A stretch of 42,123 nucleotides of DNA, taken from assembly GCA_949289345.1 (NCBI GenBank), contig CASENS010000100.1, positions 1-42,123 of the forward strand. Reading direction: 5' to 3'. The notes beneath the pieces were generated by a model. The model saw nothing but the letters and a program-made list of their open reading frames with translations, ran no database searches and was not told the origin of the DNA. The first letter of the stretch is position 1; the number at the start of each line of letters is the position of its first letter. This document shows, one piece after another, positions 15,691 through 24,372 of this stretch. This stretch comes from an uncultured Bacteroides sp. (GTDB taxonomy: Bacteria > Bacteroidota > Bacteroidia > Bacteroidales > Bacteroidaceae). Position numbers and translations under genes: made by a program.

Positions 15691-15712
15691 GCGTGACACG
15701 TGACAGTGACAC
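15691..15712 (+). repeat. GTGACA dispersed repeat, copy 2, inside the V-ATPase operon
   Basis: Identical over 22 bp to 10691-10712. It lies in the gap between atpB and atpD; gaps elsewhere in the operon are 12-47 bp or overlaps. Further on, CTCCGCGGAG (15747-15756) is a perfect palindrome. Confidence 0.8.
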
Positions 15713-15793
15713 TTGCCACATGTGCCGTCCCTCTCCCCTTGGAAGTCTCCGCGGAGGGAAACAGAATGTAAAACGATATTACTGTTACATCGT

Positions 15794-16396
15794 ATGATAA
15801 AGTTTCAATATAACAAAACCTCTCTCCAGCAGTTGGAGAAACAGCTGAAAATACGCGTGCGCACGCTCCCTATCATCAAGAACAAGGAGAGCGCCCTGCG
15901 TATGGAGGTGAAGCGGTGCAAGACCGACGCCCGCGCGCTGGAGGAGAGGCTGGAAAAGGACATACAGGCCTACGAGACGATGTTCGCCCTTTGGAACGAG
16001 TTCGACAGCTCGCTCATCAAGGTAAGCGATGTCCGCCTGGAAGTCCGCAAGATAGCCGGCGTGCGCGTGCCGCAACTGGAGAATGTGGACTTCGAGATTC
16101 GTCCCTACAGCCTGTTCAATGCCCCCAAGTGGTATGCCGACGGGCTGGAACTGCTGAAGGAACTGGCGCATACGGCCATCGAGCGCGAGTTCACCGAAGC
16201 CAAGCTCGGCCTGCTGGAACACGCCCGCAAGAAGACCACGCAGAAGGTGAACCTGTTCGAAAAGGTGCAAATCCCCGGCTACCAGGACGCCTTGCGTAAA
16301 ATCAAGCGCTTCATGGAGGACGAAGAGAACCTGTCGAAGTCTTCGCAGAAGATCATGAAGTCGCACCAGGAACAAAGAAAGGAGGCCGTGGCATGA
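15794..16396 (+). CDS. atpD: V-type ATP synthase subunit D
   Basis: A 200-residue central-shaft subunit, almost entirely helical with long N- and C-terminal coiled-coil helices (MIKFQYNKTSLQQLEKQLKIRV... and ...LSKSSQKIMKSHQEQRKEAVA). Those helices rotate inside the A3B3 ring. The open frame extends upstream to 15713, but that part covers repeat sequence; the ATG at 15794 gives the usual N-terminus. The stop overlaps the start of subunit I by four bases (ATGA). Confidence 0.94.
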   Translation: MIKFQYNKTSLQQLEKQLKIRVRTLPIIKNKESALRMEVKRCKTDARALEERLEKDIQAYETMFALWNEFDSSLIKVSDVRLEVRKIAGVRVPQLENVDFEIRPYSLFNAPKWYADGLELLKELAHTAIEREFTEAKLGLLEHARKKTTQKVNLFEKVQIPGYQDALRKIKRFMEDEENLSKSSQKIMKSHQEQRKEAVA

Positions 16397-18222
16397 TTAC
16401 GAAAATGAAAAAGCTGACGTTCCTTGTCTATCACAAGGAATATGAGTCGTTCCTCGACAGCATCCGCCAGCTGGGCGTGGTGCACGTGGTGGAGCGACAG
16501 CGCGGCGAAGTGGACGCGGCCCTGCAAGCCCTCTTGCAGAAGCGCGCGCTGTATAAGAACGTGCTGCTGGGCATGCAACGCAACTTTGGCGACAGCAAGC
16601 CGGACGAAATTGTCCGCAAGGACCTTTCGGGGGACGAGCTGGTGGAGCGTTTCGAAAAGTTCCAGACTGACATCCAGGAGCTGAAGCAGCAGCTTCCCGC
16701 TTGCGAGAAAGACATTGCCGCCTTGGAGCCGTGGGGCGAGTTCGACTGGGGCGTCGTGGCGCGTCTGCGTGACGCTGGCTGGTTCATCCAGTTCTACGAC
16801 TGCATGGAGAATGAGTACAAGGCCGACTGGGAGACGGAGCACAACGCCCTCATCGTCCGCCGGCATAGCGGGCACATCAGCTTTGTAACCGTCACTCCTC
16901 ATCCGGTCGAGTTGGAGATGGAGCCTTTGCGCCTGCCCTCGTTGAGCCTGTCGGAATTGAGAGAGAAGAAAGCCGGCATCGAGGAGGACATTGAGGAACA
17001 GGAGGCGGGCTTCGGAGAGTTCTGCCTCATGTATTACCGTGGCTTGGAGTACTGCAACCGCCAGCTGCAGGGCGACATCGACTTGCGTAAGGTGCAGCTG
17101 GACAGCGAGCCAATGGCCGAAGGAAGCGTGGTGCTGCTGGAAGGCTGGATACCCGAAGATGTGGAGGCCGAGGTCCGCCGGATGCTGGACGACAGCGGCG
17201 TGTACTACGACATACGTCCTGCCACGAAGGAAGACCGCGCGCCCATCAAGCTGAAGAACAATGCCTTTGCCCGCATGTTCGAGGTGCTGACCAAGATGTA
17301 CGGCATGCCCAACTACTCGGAGTTTGACCCTACGCCCATCATCGCGCCGTTCTTCTCGCTCTTCTTCGCCTTCTGTCTGGGCGACGCGGGCTATGGTCTG
17401 GCGCTGATTGCCTTGGGTTTCATCTTGAAGAAGAAACTGTCCAAGTCCTTGGCGGGCATGATGAACATGGTCATTACGCTGGGCATTGTCACGACCGTAT
17501 TCGGCGCCATACTGGGTACGTTCTTCGGTGTCAACCTCTTCGATGCCGACCTGCCCCAGTGGATGAAAGAGTATATGATAGCCGGCAAGATAGAAGGGAC
17601 GACGTATGACAAGGCGATGGTGCTGTCGCTCCTCATCGGTGTGGTAAACATCTGCCTGGCCATGACGGTGAAAGCCATCTGTAACACCGTGCGATACGGC
17701 TTCAAGGAGACGCTGAGCGACTGGGGCTGGCTGCTGCTGGTGGTAGGCTTCATCTGCACGGGCGGCTTGTCGTTCTTCGAGGTCATTTCGGCGCAGGTGA
17801 CCCAGTGGTCGTTCATCATCATCGGAGGTGTGGCGGCCATCGGCATTTACCTGCTGAACAACCTGCACCGCAATGTCTTCGCCAACATCGGCGCGGGCTT
17901 GTGGGACACGTACAACATGGCTACGGGCTTGGCGGGCGATACGCTTTCCTACATCCGTCTCTATGCTTTAGGCTTGGCGGGCGGTATGCTGGGCGGCGTG
18001 TTCAACCAACTGGCCTTCATGACCTACGATGCGGCGGGGCCGTTCATCGGCTGGCTGCCTTGCGGGCTGATACTGGTCTTCGGTCATGCGCTGAACATCG
18101 CCATGTCCTGTCTGAGCGGCTTTGTTCACCCCTTGCGTCTGACGTTTGTGGAATACTTCAAAAACTCCGGTTACGAAGGCAAGGGCGAGGCTTACGCTCC
18201 CTTCGCTACGGTAGAGAAATGA
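16393..18222 (+). CDS. atpI: V-type ATP synthase subunit I (a subunit)
   Basis: A 609-residue stator subunit. The N-terminal half (about residues 1-310) is soluble and helical. The C-terminal half has about eight membrane segments, beginning at PFFSLFFAFCLGDAGYGLALIALGF and ending in LAFMTYDAAG...LPCGLILVFGHALNIAMSCLSGFVH. The last segments carry SYIRLYALGLAGGMLG, the helix whose Arg faces the rotor and is essential for ion translocation. It overlaps subunit D by ATGA and precedes the rotor gene by 47 bp. Confidence 0.95.
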   Translation: MITKMKKLTFLVYHKEYESFLDSIRQLGVVHVVERQRGEVDAALQALLQKRALYKNVLLGMQRNFGDSKPDEIVRKDLSGDELVERFEKFQTDIQELKQQLPACEKDIAALEPWGEFDWGVVARLRDAGWFIQFYDCMENEYKADWETEHNALIVRRHSGHISFVTVTPHPVELEMEPLRLPSLSLSELREKKAGIEEDIEEQEAGFGEFCLMYYRGLEYCNRQLQGDIDLRKVQLDSEPMAEGSVVLLEGWIPEDVEAEVRRMLDDSGVYYDIRPATKEDRAPIKLKNNAFARMFEVLTKMYGMPNYSEFDPTPIIAPFFSLFFAFCLGDAGYGLALIALGFILKKKLSKSLAGMMNMVITLGIVTTVFGAILGTFFGVNLFDADLPQWMKEYMIAGKIEGTTYDKAMVLSLLIGVVNICLAMTVKAICNTVRYGFKETLSDWGWLLLVVGFICTGGLSFFEVISAQVTQWSFIIIGGVAAIGIYLLNNLHRNVFANIGAGLWDTYNMATGLAGDTLSYIRLYALGLAGGMLGGVFNQLAFMTYDAAGPFIGWLPCGLILVFGHALNIAMSCLSGFVHPLRLTFVEYFKNSGYEGKGEAYAPFATVEK

Positions 18223-18263
18223 GAGAATGGAATAATATAAATTAGAAACAAATAAAAATTTAA

Positions 18264-18689
<426 letters not shown>

Positions 18690-18721
18690 AAAGAGGAAAG
18701 ACATACAGTTGTCAATAAGCG

Positions 18722-18758
18722 TCCCCGCCTTGTCTGTCATGGATGAGGCGGGGATTTT
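18722..18758 (+). terminator. terminator of the V-ATPase operon
   Basis: TCCCCGCCT (18722-18730) pairs with AGGCGGGGA (18746-18754), a 9-bp G/C-rich stem with a 15-nt loop, followed by TTTT. Confidence 0.8.
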
Positions 18759-18844
18759 CTGTTCGGGTTATGAAGAGCGGATGTTTTTTTATTGATAATT
18801 CAAGGATTAAATGTCCAAGTCTCTAATAATAATATTGCTGGATT

Positions 18845-18878
18845 TTTGTTGTATCTTTCTTATTTTCTTTTAACTTTG
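18845..18878 (+). promoter_or_regulatory. promoter of the DUF4492-cydAB operon
   Basis: TTTG (18845-18848) and TAACTTTG (18871-18878), 22 nt apart. Transcription would start near 18885, about 25 nt before the ATG at 18909. Confidence 0.55.
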
Positions 18879-18908
18879 CAAGTTGATAGGGATTTTTCCG
18901 TTATACGT

Positions 18909-19127
18909 ATGATGCAGACTTTTGGAGCCGTGTGGCGTTTTTATCGGGATGGATTTCGGAGTATGACTTGGGGGCGTGTCTTGTGGGTCATTATTCTGTT
19001 AAAATTGTTCGTGTTGTTCTTTGTGCTCCGTCTGTTCTTCTTCCCCGATTTCCTGTCGGATGCGGCCAGTGAAGAAGGAGAGGAAGGCTATGTGAGCCGG
19101 GAGTTGATAGAGCGTGCGGGACGATAA
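18909..19127 (+). CDS. DUF4492 family small membrane protein
   Basis: A 72-residue protein of DUF4492, a family found before cydA in Bacteroidetes and Epsilonproteobacteria. The hallmark FYRDGFRSMTWGR is followed by one membrane helix (LWVIILLKLFVLFFVLRLFFFP) and an acidic tail. The frame is open upstream to 18792, but the upstream residues lie over the promoter (18845-18878), so the ATG at 18909 (or 18912) is preferred. It is 40 bp before cydA. It may be an assembly factor or small subunit of the bd oxidase, like CydX in Proteobacteria; that is inference from position. Confidence 0.85.
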   Translation: MMQTFGAVWRFYRDGFRSMTWGRVLWVIILLKLFVLFFVLRLFFFPDFLSDAASEEGEEGYVSRELIERAGR

Positions 19128-19167
19128 AGAGAGACTGTTTATTCACATTAATCAATAAAATCGTATC

Positions 19168-20715
19168 ATGTTGGAACACATTGATTCTTCGCTGATTGAT
19201 TGGTCGCGGGCGCAATTCGCCCTGACGGCTATTTATCATTGGATTTTCGTGCCGCTCACGCTGGGGTTGGCCGTCATCATGGGTATCATGGAGACGGTGT
19301 ATTACCGTACGGGCAATGAATTCTGGAAGCGTACAGCCCGCTTCTGGATGAAACTTTTCGGTATCAATTTTGCCATTGGTGTGGCTACTGGCATCATTTT
19401 GGAGTTTGAGTTCGGCACCAATTGGAGCAATTACAGTTGGTTTGTGGGCGACATTTTCGGTGCGCCATTAGCCATAGAGGGCATTGTGGCTTTCTTCATG
19501 GAGGCTACGTTCATCGCCGTGATGTTTTTCGGTTGGGAGAAGGTATGCCGCGGCTTCCACCTTGCTTCGACATGGCTTACGGGCCTTGGAGCCACAATCT
19601 CCGCTTGGTGGATATTGGTGGCCAATGCCTGGATGCAGAATCCTGTTGGGATGCGGTTCAATCCTGACACGGCCCGTAATGAAATGGTGGACTTTTTAGC
19701 TGTGGCCACTTCGCCTATGGCAGTCAACAAGTTTTTCCATACGGTGATGTCCGGCTGGGTGCTGGGCGCACTCTTTGTGGTGGGTGTCAGTTGTTGGTAT
19801 TTGTGCAAGAAACGCGACACCCGCTTTGCCTTGGCCAGTGTGAAGGTAGGGGCATGGGTAGGTTTGTGTGCCGCCCTCCTTTCCGCTTGGACGGGTGACG
19901 GGTCGGCCTACCAGGTGGCACAAAAGCAACCTATGAAACTGGCCGCTATGGAGGGCTACTATGAGGGTCAGACTGGTGCGGGGCTGGTGGCCGTAGGTGT
20001 GCTTAATCCTGCTAAGCAAATTCCGGACGATGGAGTGGATCCTTTTCTCTTCCGTATTGAATTGCCTAAGATGCTTTCCCTGCTGGCTGAGCGTGACGCG
20101 GACGCTTTCGTGCCTGGCATTAACGACCTTCTGGAAGGAGGCTATGCGCTGAAGGATGGCTCACAGGCACTTTCTGCTGAGGAAAAGATACTTCGCGGGC
20201 AGCGGGCCATAGCGGCTTTTGCGGCTTATAGGGAGGCTAAGGCGGCAGGCAATGAGAATGAGGCGCGGGTGGCTGCCCGGACGTTGGAGGAGAATATGCC
20301 TTACTTTGGCTATGGCTACATACGAGACGCGAACGACTTGGTGCCCAACGTGCCGCTTACATTCTATACTTTCCGCATCATGGTGGTGCTGGGCGGATAT
20401 TTCTTGCTGTTCTTCCTCGTAGTGCTGTTTCTTGTTTATAAGAAGGACTTGGCCCGTATGCGCTGGATGCATTGGGTGGCCATGCTGAGCATCCCCTTGG
20501 GGTATTTGGCCGGACAGGCGGGATGGGTGGTGGCCGAGTGCGGGCGTCAGCCGTGGACCATTCAGGACATGCTTCCCGTTAACGTGGCCATCTCGAAACT
20601 GGAAGTCGGATCGGTGCAAACCACTTTCTTTATCTTTCTCGTCCTGTTCACTGTCTTGTTGATAGCCGAGGTGGGCATTATGCTGAAGGCTATTCGCAAA
20701 GGCCCGGAAGATTAG
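19168..20715 (+). CDS. cydA: cytochrome bd oxidase subunit I
   Basis: A 515-residue inner-membrane quinol oxidase subunit with about nine helices. The haem ligands can be placed as His in TAIYHWIFVPLTLG (b595), His in NKFFHTVMSGWVLGA (b558) and Met in TFYTFRIMVVLGG (b558). The quinol-site signature GRQPW is in VAECGRQPWTIQDML. The stretch between about residues 255 and 385 is the periplasmic Q-loop, polar and long. The enzyme reduces O2 with electrons from quinol at very low O2, as expected in an anaerobe that tolerates nanomolar oxygen. It is cotranscribed with DUF4492 and cydB. Confidence 0.97.
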   Translation: MLEHIDSSLIDWSRAQFALTAIYHWIFVPLTLGLAVIMGIMETVYYRTGNEFWKRTARFWMKLFGINFAIGVATGIILEFEFGTNWSNYSWFVGDIFGAPLAIEGIVAFFMEATFIAVMFFGWEKVCRGFHLASTWLTGLGATISAWWILVANAWMQNPVGMRFNPDTARNEMVDFLAVATSPMAVNKFFHTVMSGWVLGALFVVGVSCWYLCKKRDTRFALASVKVGAWVGLCAALLSAWTGDGSAYQVAQKQPMKLAAMEGYYEGQTGAGLVAVGVLNPAKQIPDDGVDPFLFRIELPKMLSLLAERDADAFVPGINDLLEGGYALKDGSQALSAEEKILRGQRAIAAFAAYREAKAAGNENEARVAARTLEENMPYFGYGYIRDANDLVPNVPLTFYTFRIMVVLGGYFLLFFLVVLFLVYKKDLARMRWMHWVAMLSIPLGYLAGQAGWVVAECGRQPWTIQDMLPVNVAISKLEVGSVQTTFFIFLVLFTVLLIAEVGIMLKAIRKGPED

Positions 20716-20748
20716 TTAATTACATTCGCATATTAAAAAAAGGTAAAT

Positions 20749-21885
20749 ATGGTTTTTCTTCAAGAATATTGGTGGTTTATCGTCTCCTTGTTGGGAGGGA
20801 TATTGGTGTTTCTGCTTTTTGTGCAGGGAGGTAATTCGTTGTTGTTTTCCTTAGGCTCCACCGAGGAGCAACGCCGGATGATGGTCAACTCCACGGGACG
20901 CAAATGGGAGTTCACTTTCACGACACTCGTCACTTTCGGCGGGGCATTTTTCGCTTCGTTTCCTTTGTTCTATAGCACTAGTTTCGGTGGTGCTTACTGG
21001 TTGTGGATGCTTATCCTGTTCAGCTTCGTGTTGCAGGCCGTGAGTTATGAATTTCAGTCAAAAGCAGGCAATCTGTTGGGCAAGACTACATATCGTGTCT
21101 TCCTGGCGCTGAATGGCATAGTGGGGCCGTTGCTGCTGGGTGCGGCGGTGGCCACGTTCTTTACTGGTTCGGCTTTCTATGTGGACAAAGGCAACATGAC
21201 GGATGTGGGAATGCCCGTTATCAGCCAATGGGCCAACGCTTGGCATGGACTTGATGCTTTGGGCAACGTCTGGAATGTAATTTTGGGATTGGCGGTGTAT
21301 TTTCTGGCACGTGTATTGGGGTTGCTTTACTTCATCAATAACATCGATGACGATGTATTGGTTCCTAAGTTCCGGCGAGCATTGTGGCTCAATGCGGTCT
21401 TGTTTTTAGTTTGCTTCCTGCCTTTTGTGGTTTATATTATGATGACAGACGGATATGCCGTGTGTCCAGAGACGGGTGAGATTTGCATGGAGCCTTACAA
21501 ATACTTTCACAATCTGCTGGCCATGCCGTGGGTGCTGGTTCTGTTTTTAGTGGGAGTGGTTGGCGTGTTGTGGGGGATTGTCCGCACGTTGTGGAAGTCC
21601 GGTTACGACAAGGGCATTTGGTTTGCCGGGGTGGGCACAGTGCTTACGGTGCTGGCTTTGATGCTGACAGCGGGATATAACGATACGGCCTACTATCCGT
21701 CTACGGTGGATTTGCAGAGCTCGCTTACTTTGGCCAACAGCAGTTCCAGCAAGTTTACGCTCAAGACTATGGCTTACGTGTCCATCTTAGTACCCTTTGT
21801 GCTGGTTTACATATTCTTTGCCTGGCGTTGCATAGACAAAAAAAAGATTGATGCCAAAGAAATGGAGGGTGGACATCGGTATTGA
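20749..21885 (+). CDS. cydB: cytochrome bd oxidase subunit II
   Basis: A 378-residue integral membrane subunit with about eight hydrophobic helices. The N-terminal VFLQEYWWFIVSLLGGILVFLLFVQGG matches the start of CydB proteins, including the conserved FxxQGG region. It has the family pattern GVGTVLTVLALML and a final helix TMAYVSILVPFVLVYIFFAW. It begins 33 bp after cydA. It forms the heterodimer that binds hemes b558, b595 and d with CydA. The gene is followed by an inverted repeat at 21905-21968. Confidence 0.95.
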   Translation: MVFLQEYWWFIVSLLGGILVFLLFVQGGNSLLFSLGSTEEQRRMMVNSTGRKWEFTFTTLVTFGGAFFASFPLFYSTSFGGAYWLWMLILFSFVLQAVSYEFQSKAGNLLGKTTYRVFLALNGIVGPLLLGAAVATFFTGSAFYVDKGNMTDVGMPVISQWANAWHGLDALGNVWNVILGLAVYFLARVLGLLYFINNIDDDVLVPKFRRALWLNAVLFLVCFLPFVVYIMMTDGYAVCPETGEICMEPYKYFHNLLAMPWVLVLFLVGVVGVLWGIVRTLWKSGYDKGIWFAGVGTVLTVLALMLTAGYNDTAYYPSTVDLQSSLTLANSSSSKFTLKTMAYVSILVPFVLVYIFFAWRCIDKKKIDAKEMEGGHRY

Positions 21886-21904
21886 TTGAATCCGTTATGC
21901 TATA

Positions 21905-21968
21905 AGTGACGGGCTACGAGTAAGGTCAACGCATGCATTAGTGCGAACCCCATTCGTAGCTTGTCACT
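21905..21968. terminator. inverted repeat between convergent genes, likely bidirectional terminator
   Basis: AGTGAC...GCTACGA (21905-21919) pairs with TCGTAGC...GTCACT (21954-21968), giving a two-part stem with a 34-nt loop. It lies between the ends of cydB and the OmpA gene, which converge. Confidence 0.55.
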
Positions 21969-21986
21969 CGTTGTTTATGACCAGAA

Positions 21987-22661
21987 TCAGTTTTGCGTTT
22001 CGGCCTGCTGGATCATTTCTTTGCTGGCGTACATGTATATTTCTACGCGTCGGTTCCAATCTGCGGTGCGGGTTTCGTCATATTCATCGTAAGCCACCCC
22101 CTTCACAACCTTGAACTGGGCCGGCGACACGTTGCAATCCTGCAGGTAATTTTCCACAGAGTAAGCGCGGTCTTTCGATACTTTCACATTGGCTTCATAG
22201 GTGCCTACCTTGTCCGTATGGCCTATGATGGCAATGTCCGTTGTGGGGTCTTCGCGGAGGATTTGCGCCAGTTCGCGCAAGGATGCCTTGGCTTCGTTAC
22301 TCAAGGCTGATGAGTTGAAGTCGAACAAAATGCCCGAAGCGAACGACACTTTTACCGCGGCCAGCCCGTTGGTGTCGGTTACCTTTTCCACCTCCGCTCC
22401 TTCAATGCGAGCGGCTTCTTCCGCTTTCTTGTCCATCTTGCGGCCTATTACTACACCGGCACTGGTTCCTACTACGGCTCCTACGGCGGCTCCGATGGCC
22501 GCTCCTTTACCTTTTCCTATCAAACCACCGATGATAGCACCTGCGGCCGTTCCCGAACCGCCTCCGATGACTCCGCCCTTGGCGGTGTTGTTCATTGTTC
22601 CGCAACCGCTGAACAGGATGCCGGCACACAGCAGGCCGGCCACAATTTTTACGTTCTTCAT
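21987..22661 (-). CDS. OmpA family lipoprotein with glycine-zipper domain
   Basis: A 224-residue outer-membrane lipoprotein. The signal peptide MKNVKIVAGLLCAGILFSGC ends in a lipobox (LFSGC). The following region is a glycine zipper, rich in GG/GxxG/GA repeats (GGSGTAAGAIIGGLIGKGKGAAIGAAVGAVVG), which inserts in or lies on a membrane. The C-terminal half is an OmpA-like peptidoglycan-binding domain: FDFNSSALSNEAKASLRELAQIL, then IIGHTDKVGTYEANVKVSKDRAYSVENYL and WNRRVEIYM. The frame extends upstream to 22778, but 22661 is the only start that gives a signal peptide. It probably anchors the outer membrane to peptidoglycan. Confidence 0.93.
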   Translation of the reverse strand: MKNVKIVAGLLCAGILFSGCGTMNNTAKGGVIGGGSGTAAGAIIGGLIGKGKGAAIGAAVGAVVGTSAGVVIGRKMDKKAEEAARIEGAEVEKVTDTNGLAAVKVSFASGILFDFNSSALSNEAKASLRELAQILREDPTTDIAIIGHTDKVGTYEANVKVSKDRAYSVENYLQDCNVSPAQFKVVKGVAYDEYDETRTADWNRRVEIYMYASKEMIQQAETQN

Positions 22662-22721
22662 TTCTTTTTTATCCTTTAGGTTTAGTACGAATTTTGGCAG
22701 ACTCAGGGAAGTATGCCGATA

Positions 22722-22729
22722 CAAATGTA
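22722..22729 (-). promoter_or_regulatory. -7 box for the OmpA lipoprotein gene
   Basis: The minus strand reads TACATTTG (TAnnTTTG), 60 nt before the start codon at 22661; no clear -33 TTTG. The leader contains ACCTAAA close to the start. Confidence 0.45.
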
Positions 22730-22818
22730 GTGACTTCTTTTGGATTTCCATCTGCCGATGTGCCGATATTGAAAACAAATGAAGGGAAAAAGAACATTCC
22801 TAAGCGGTGGAAGATGCC

Positions 22819-22826
22819 TAATTTTG
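22819..22826 (+). promoter_or_regulatory. -7 box for the AraC-type gene
   Basis: TAATTTTG fits TAnnTTTG, 31 nt before the ATG at 22858. The -33 element is not evident, as often for activator-dependent promoters. Confidence 0.4.
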
Positions 22827-22857
22827 CACGCTGGTTTTTCATTTACAAGCTAAACTT

Positions 22858-23763
22858 ATGAATAATAGATTTATGATAGAAGAACTTTGTATGGATGATT
22901 TGCTTCATGCTAACCCGTTGGGAGCTGAGGTGCATTATTCTGATCAGAATGTCGCGTTGGTGAACAATCTTCGAAACTTTTCCAACCGGGCGATGCGCAT
23001 GTCTGCGGAATTGTCCATGCTTCTGTTTTGCAAGGAAGGTGAGGTGGAGTTTGCGCTTAGTGAAGGAGCTTACACGCTTGGTTCCAACAATTTAGTGTTT
23101 TTAGCCCCCAAAAGTATCATTCATGTCGGTCAGTCCAGTACGGATTGTGTGTGTGCCGCCATATGCATATCCACACGGTTTATCCAGGCAGTTTTTCATC
23201 GTGGTAACGATTTGTTCGGAAAGTTCCTTTATTTGCGCGAACATCCCGTTATCCACATCAGCGATGAATGGAGAGAGTTGTTTACTCCTTACTTCCAAAT
23301 CATATCCATCAGGCTACAGAACCCTGGTCGGGCCTATCATCAGGAGGCTATTACGTGCGCCATCGTCGGAATGCTGTACGAGTTGCTGGCCGACCTCCCG
23401 GATGTTTTTCTGCGTAAGATGGAGAAAAACACCATTCGCCAGGGCGACATTCTGTTCCGTCAGTTTACCAAACTGCTTGCGGACAACGACATCAAGTCGC
23501 GGCACGTCAGTTTTTATGCGAACAAATTGTGCGTCACGCCTAAATATCTTTCTTCCGTCTGTTCCAAAGTGAGTGGGCGCACCGCGTCTGCATGGATAAG
23601 CGACGCCATGACCGAGCGCATCCGCTACTTGTTGGCATATACAGATAAATCCATCAAGGAAATTTCCGAGTATCTGGATTTCCCCAACCTGTCTTTTTTC
23701 TGCAAATATGTCAAAAAGACGTTAGGCTGTCCTCCCAAGGAATATCGTGACAAATTGCGATGA
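22858..23763 (+). CDS. AraC/XylS family transcriptional regulator
   Basis: A 301-residue regulator. The N-terminal part (about 1-170) is a cupin-like sensory domain of Bacteroidetes type. The C-terminal 100 residues hold two helix-turn-helix motifs: NKLCVTPKYLSSVCSKVSGRTASAWI for the first and KSIKEISEYLDFPNLSFFCKYVKKTLGCPPKEYR for the second. The ATG at 22858 is 31 nt from a -7 box. It is divergent from the OmpA lipoprotein gene, and the shared 195-bp region has a promoter in each direction. The inducer and targets are unknown. Confidence 0.9.
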   Translation: MNNRFMIEELCMDDLLHANPLGAEVHYSDQNVALVNNLRNFSNRAMRMSAELSMLLFCKEGEVEFALSEGAYTLGSNNLVFLAPKSIIHVGQSSTDCVCAAICISTRFIQAVFHRGNDLFGKFLYLREHPVIHISDEWRELFTPYFQIISIRLQNPGRAYHQEAITCAIVGMLYELLADLPDVFLRKMEKNTIRQGDILFRQFTKLLADNDIKSRHVSFYANKLCVTPKYLSSVCSKVSGRTASAWISDAMTERIRYLLAYTDKSIKEISEYLDFPNLSFFCKYVKKTLGCPPKEYRDKLR

Positions 23764-24011
23764 TGGCTTGACTTTATAAAGCCTGTCAGATGCATACCCC
23801 TCTCAGCTATGACATGTTGACGGAATACTGCCTTGCAGGTCATCATTATCTAAATGTGGATATGATTTTTTGACAATACGTATTAACATTTCATCATCTT
23901 TTATCGGCCAGAATGCGAATAAATGTATAAAACGGGCGGCCAAACCTTTCCATTAACCGGAATATGTCTCGATATATATCTGATTGTCAGCTATTTATGT
24001 TTTTGCAAAAC

Positions 24012-24109
24012 ACTTAACTGTTTGCTCTGGAATACTTAACTGTTTCTCTCAGAATAGTTAAGTATTTCGGGGGTAAACACTTGACTATTTCGGAAGGAAC
24101 AGTTAAGCG
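24012..24109. repeat. array of ACTTAACTGTTT-like repeats, ~22-bp period
   Basis: ACTTAACTGTTT occurs at 24012 and 24034, exactly 22 bp apart, and the variant ACTTGACTATTT at 24079, 45 bp further. Reverse-orientation copies AATAGTTAAGT (24053) and AACAGTTAAGCG (24098) lie between and after them. Neighbouring opposite copies can form hairpins. The rest of 23764-24372 shows no gene: a small GGCTT/AAGCC hairpin follows the AraC stop, and otherwise it is AT-rich. Confidence 0.7.
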
Positions 24110-24301
24110 TTTTTCCGGTGAAAGGTCGGTGTTTCCCCGAAGGTGGAAATGTTTTGACAAAAAACTGAAATTCCATGTATCATATAGGCTAATTGTATTC
24201 ATCTGCTAATAATCCACAACCGGATTTTCAGGCCGGTTCCTTATGGCAGGCTGGAGCAGGGCAGGGGGGGACGAGGAACCGATATAGGGGGGCATGAAAC
24301 G

Positions 24302-24333
24302 AGGGAGCAACATTTTTCCCAACGTTGCTCCCT
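24302..24333 (-). terminator. hairpin downstream of the DUF3332 gene
   Basis: AGGGAGCAAC (24302-24311) and GTTGCTCCCT (24324-24333) form a perfect 10-bp stem with a 12-nt loop, about 40 bp beyond the DUF3332 stop. There is no U tract on the minus strand, so it may be a processing or stability element rather than a classical terminator. Confidence 0.5.
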
Positions 24334-24372
24334 GCATCAATCGTTTATTAAAAAAATTGAAAGCCTTCCTCT

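Noticed and set aside
15713-15793. Upstream extension of atpD (27 residues)
   Set aside because: It is repeat-derived spacer and non-conserved composition; the family N-terminus begins at the ATG at 15794.
22662-22778. Long N-terminal extension of the OmpA lipoprotein
   Set aside because: It would hide the signal peptide and covers the -7 box at 22722-22729.
24014-24202. 62-residue minus-strand frame over the repeat array
   Set aside because: It consists largely of the repeat copies and has no start context or neighbour support.
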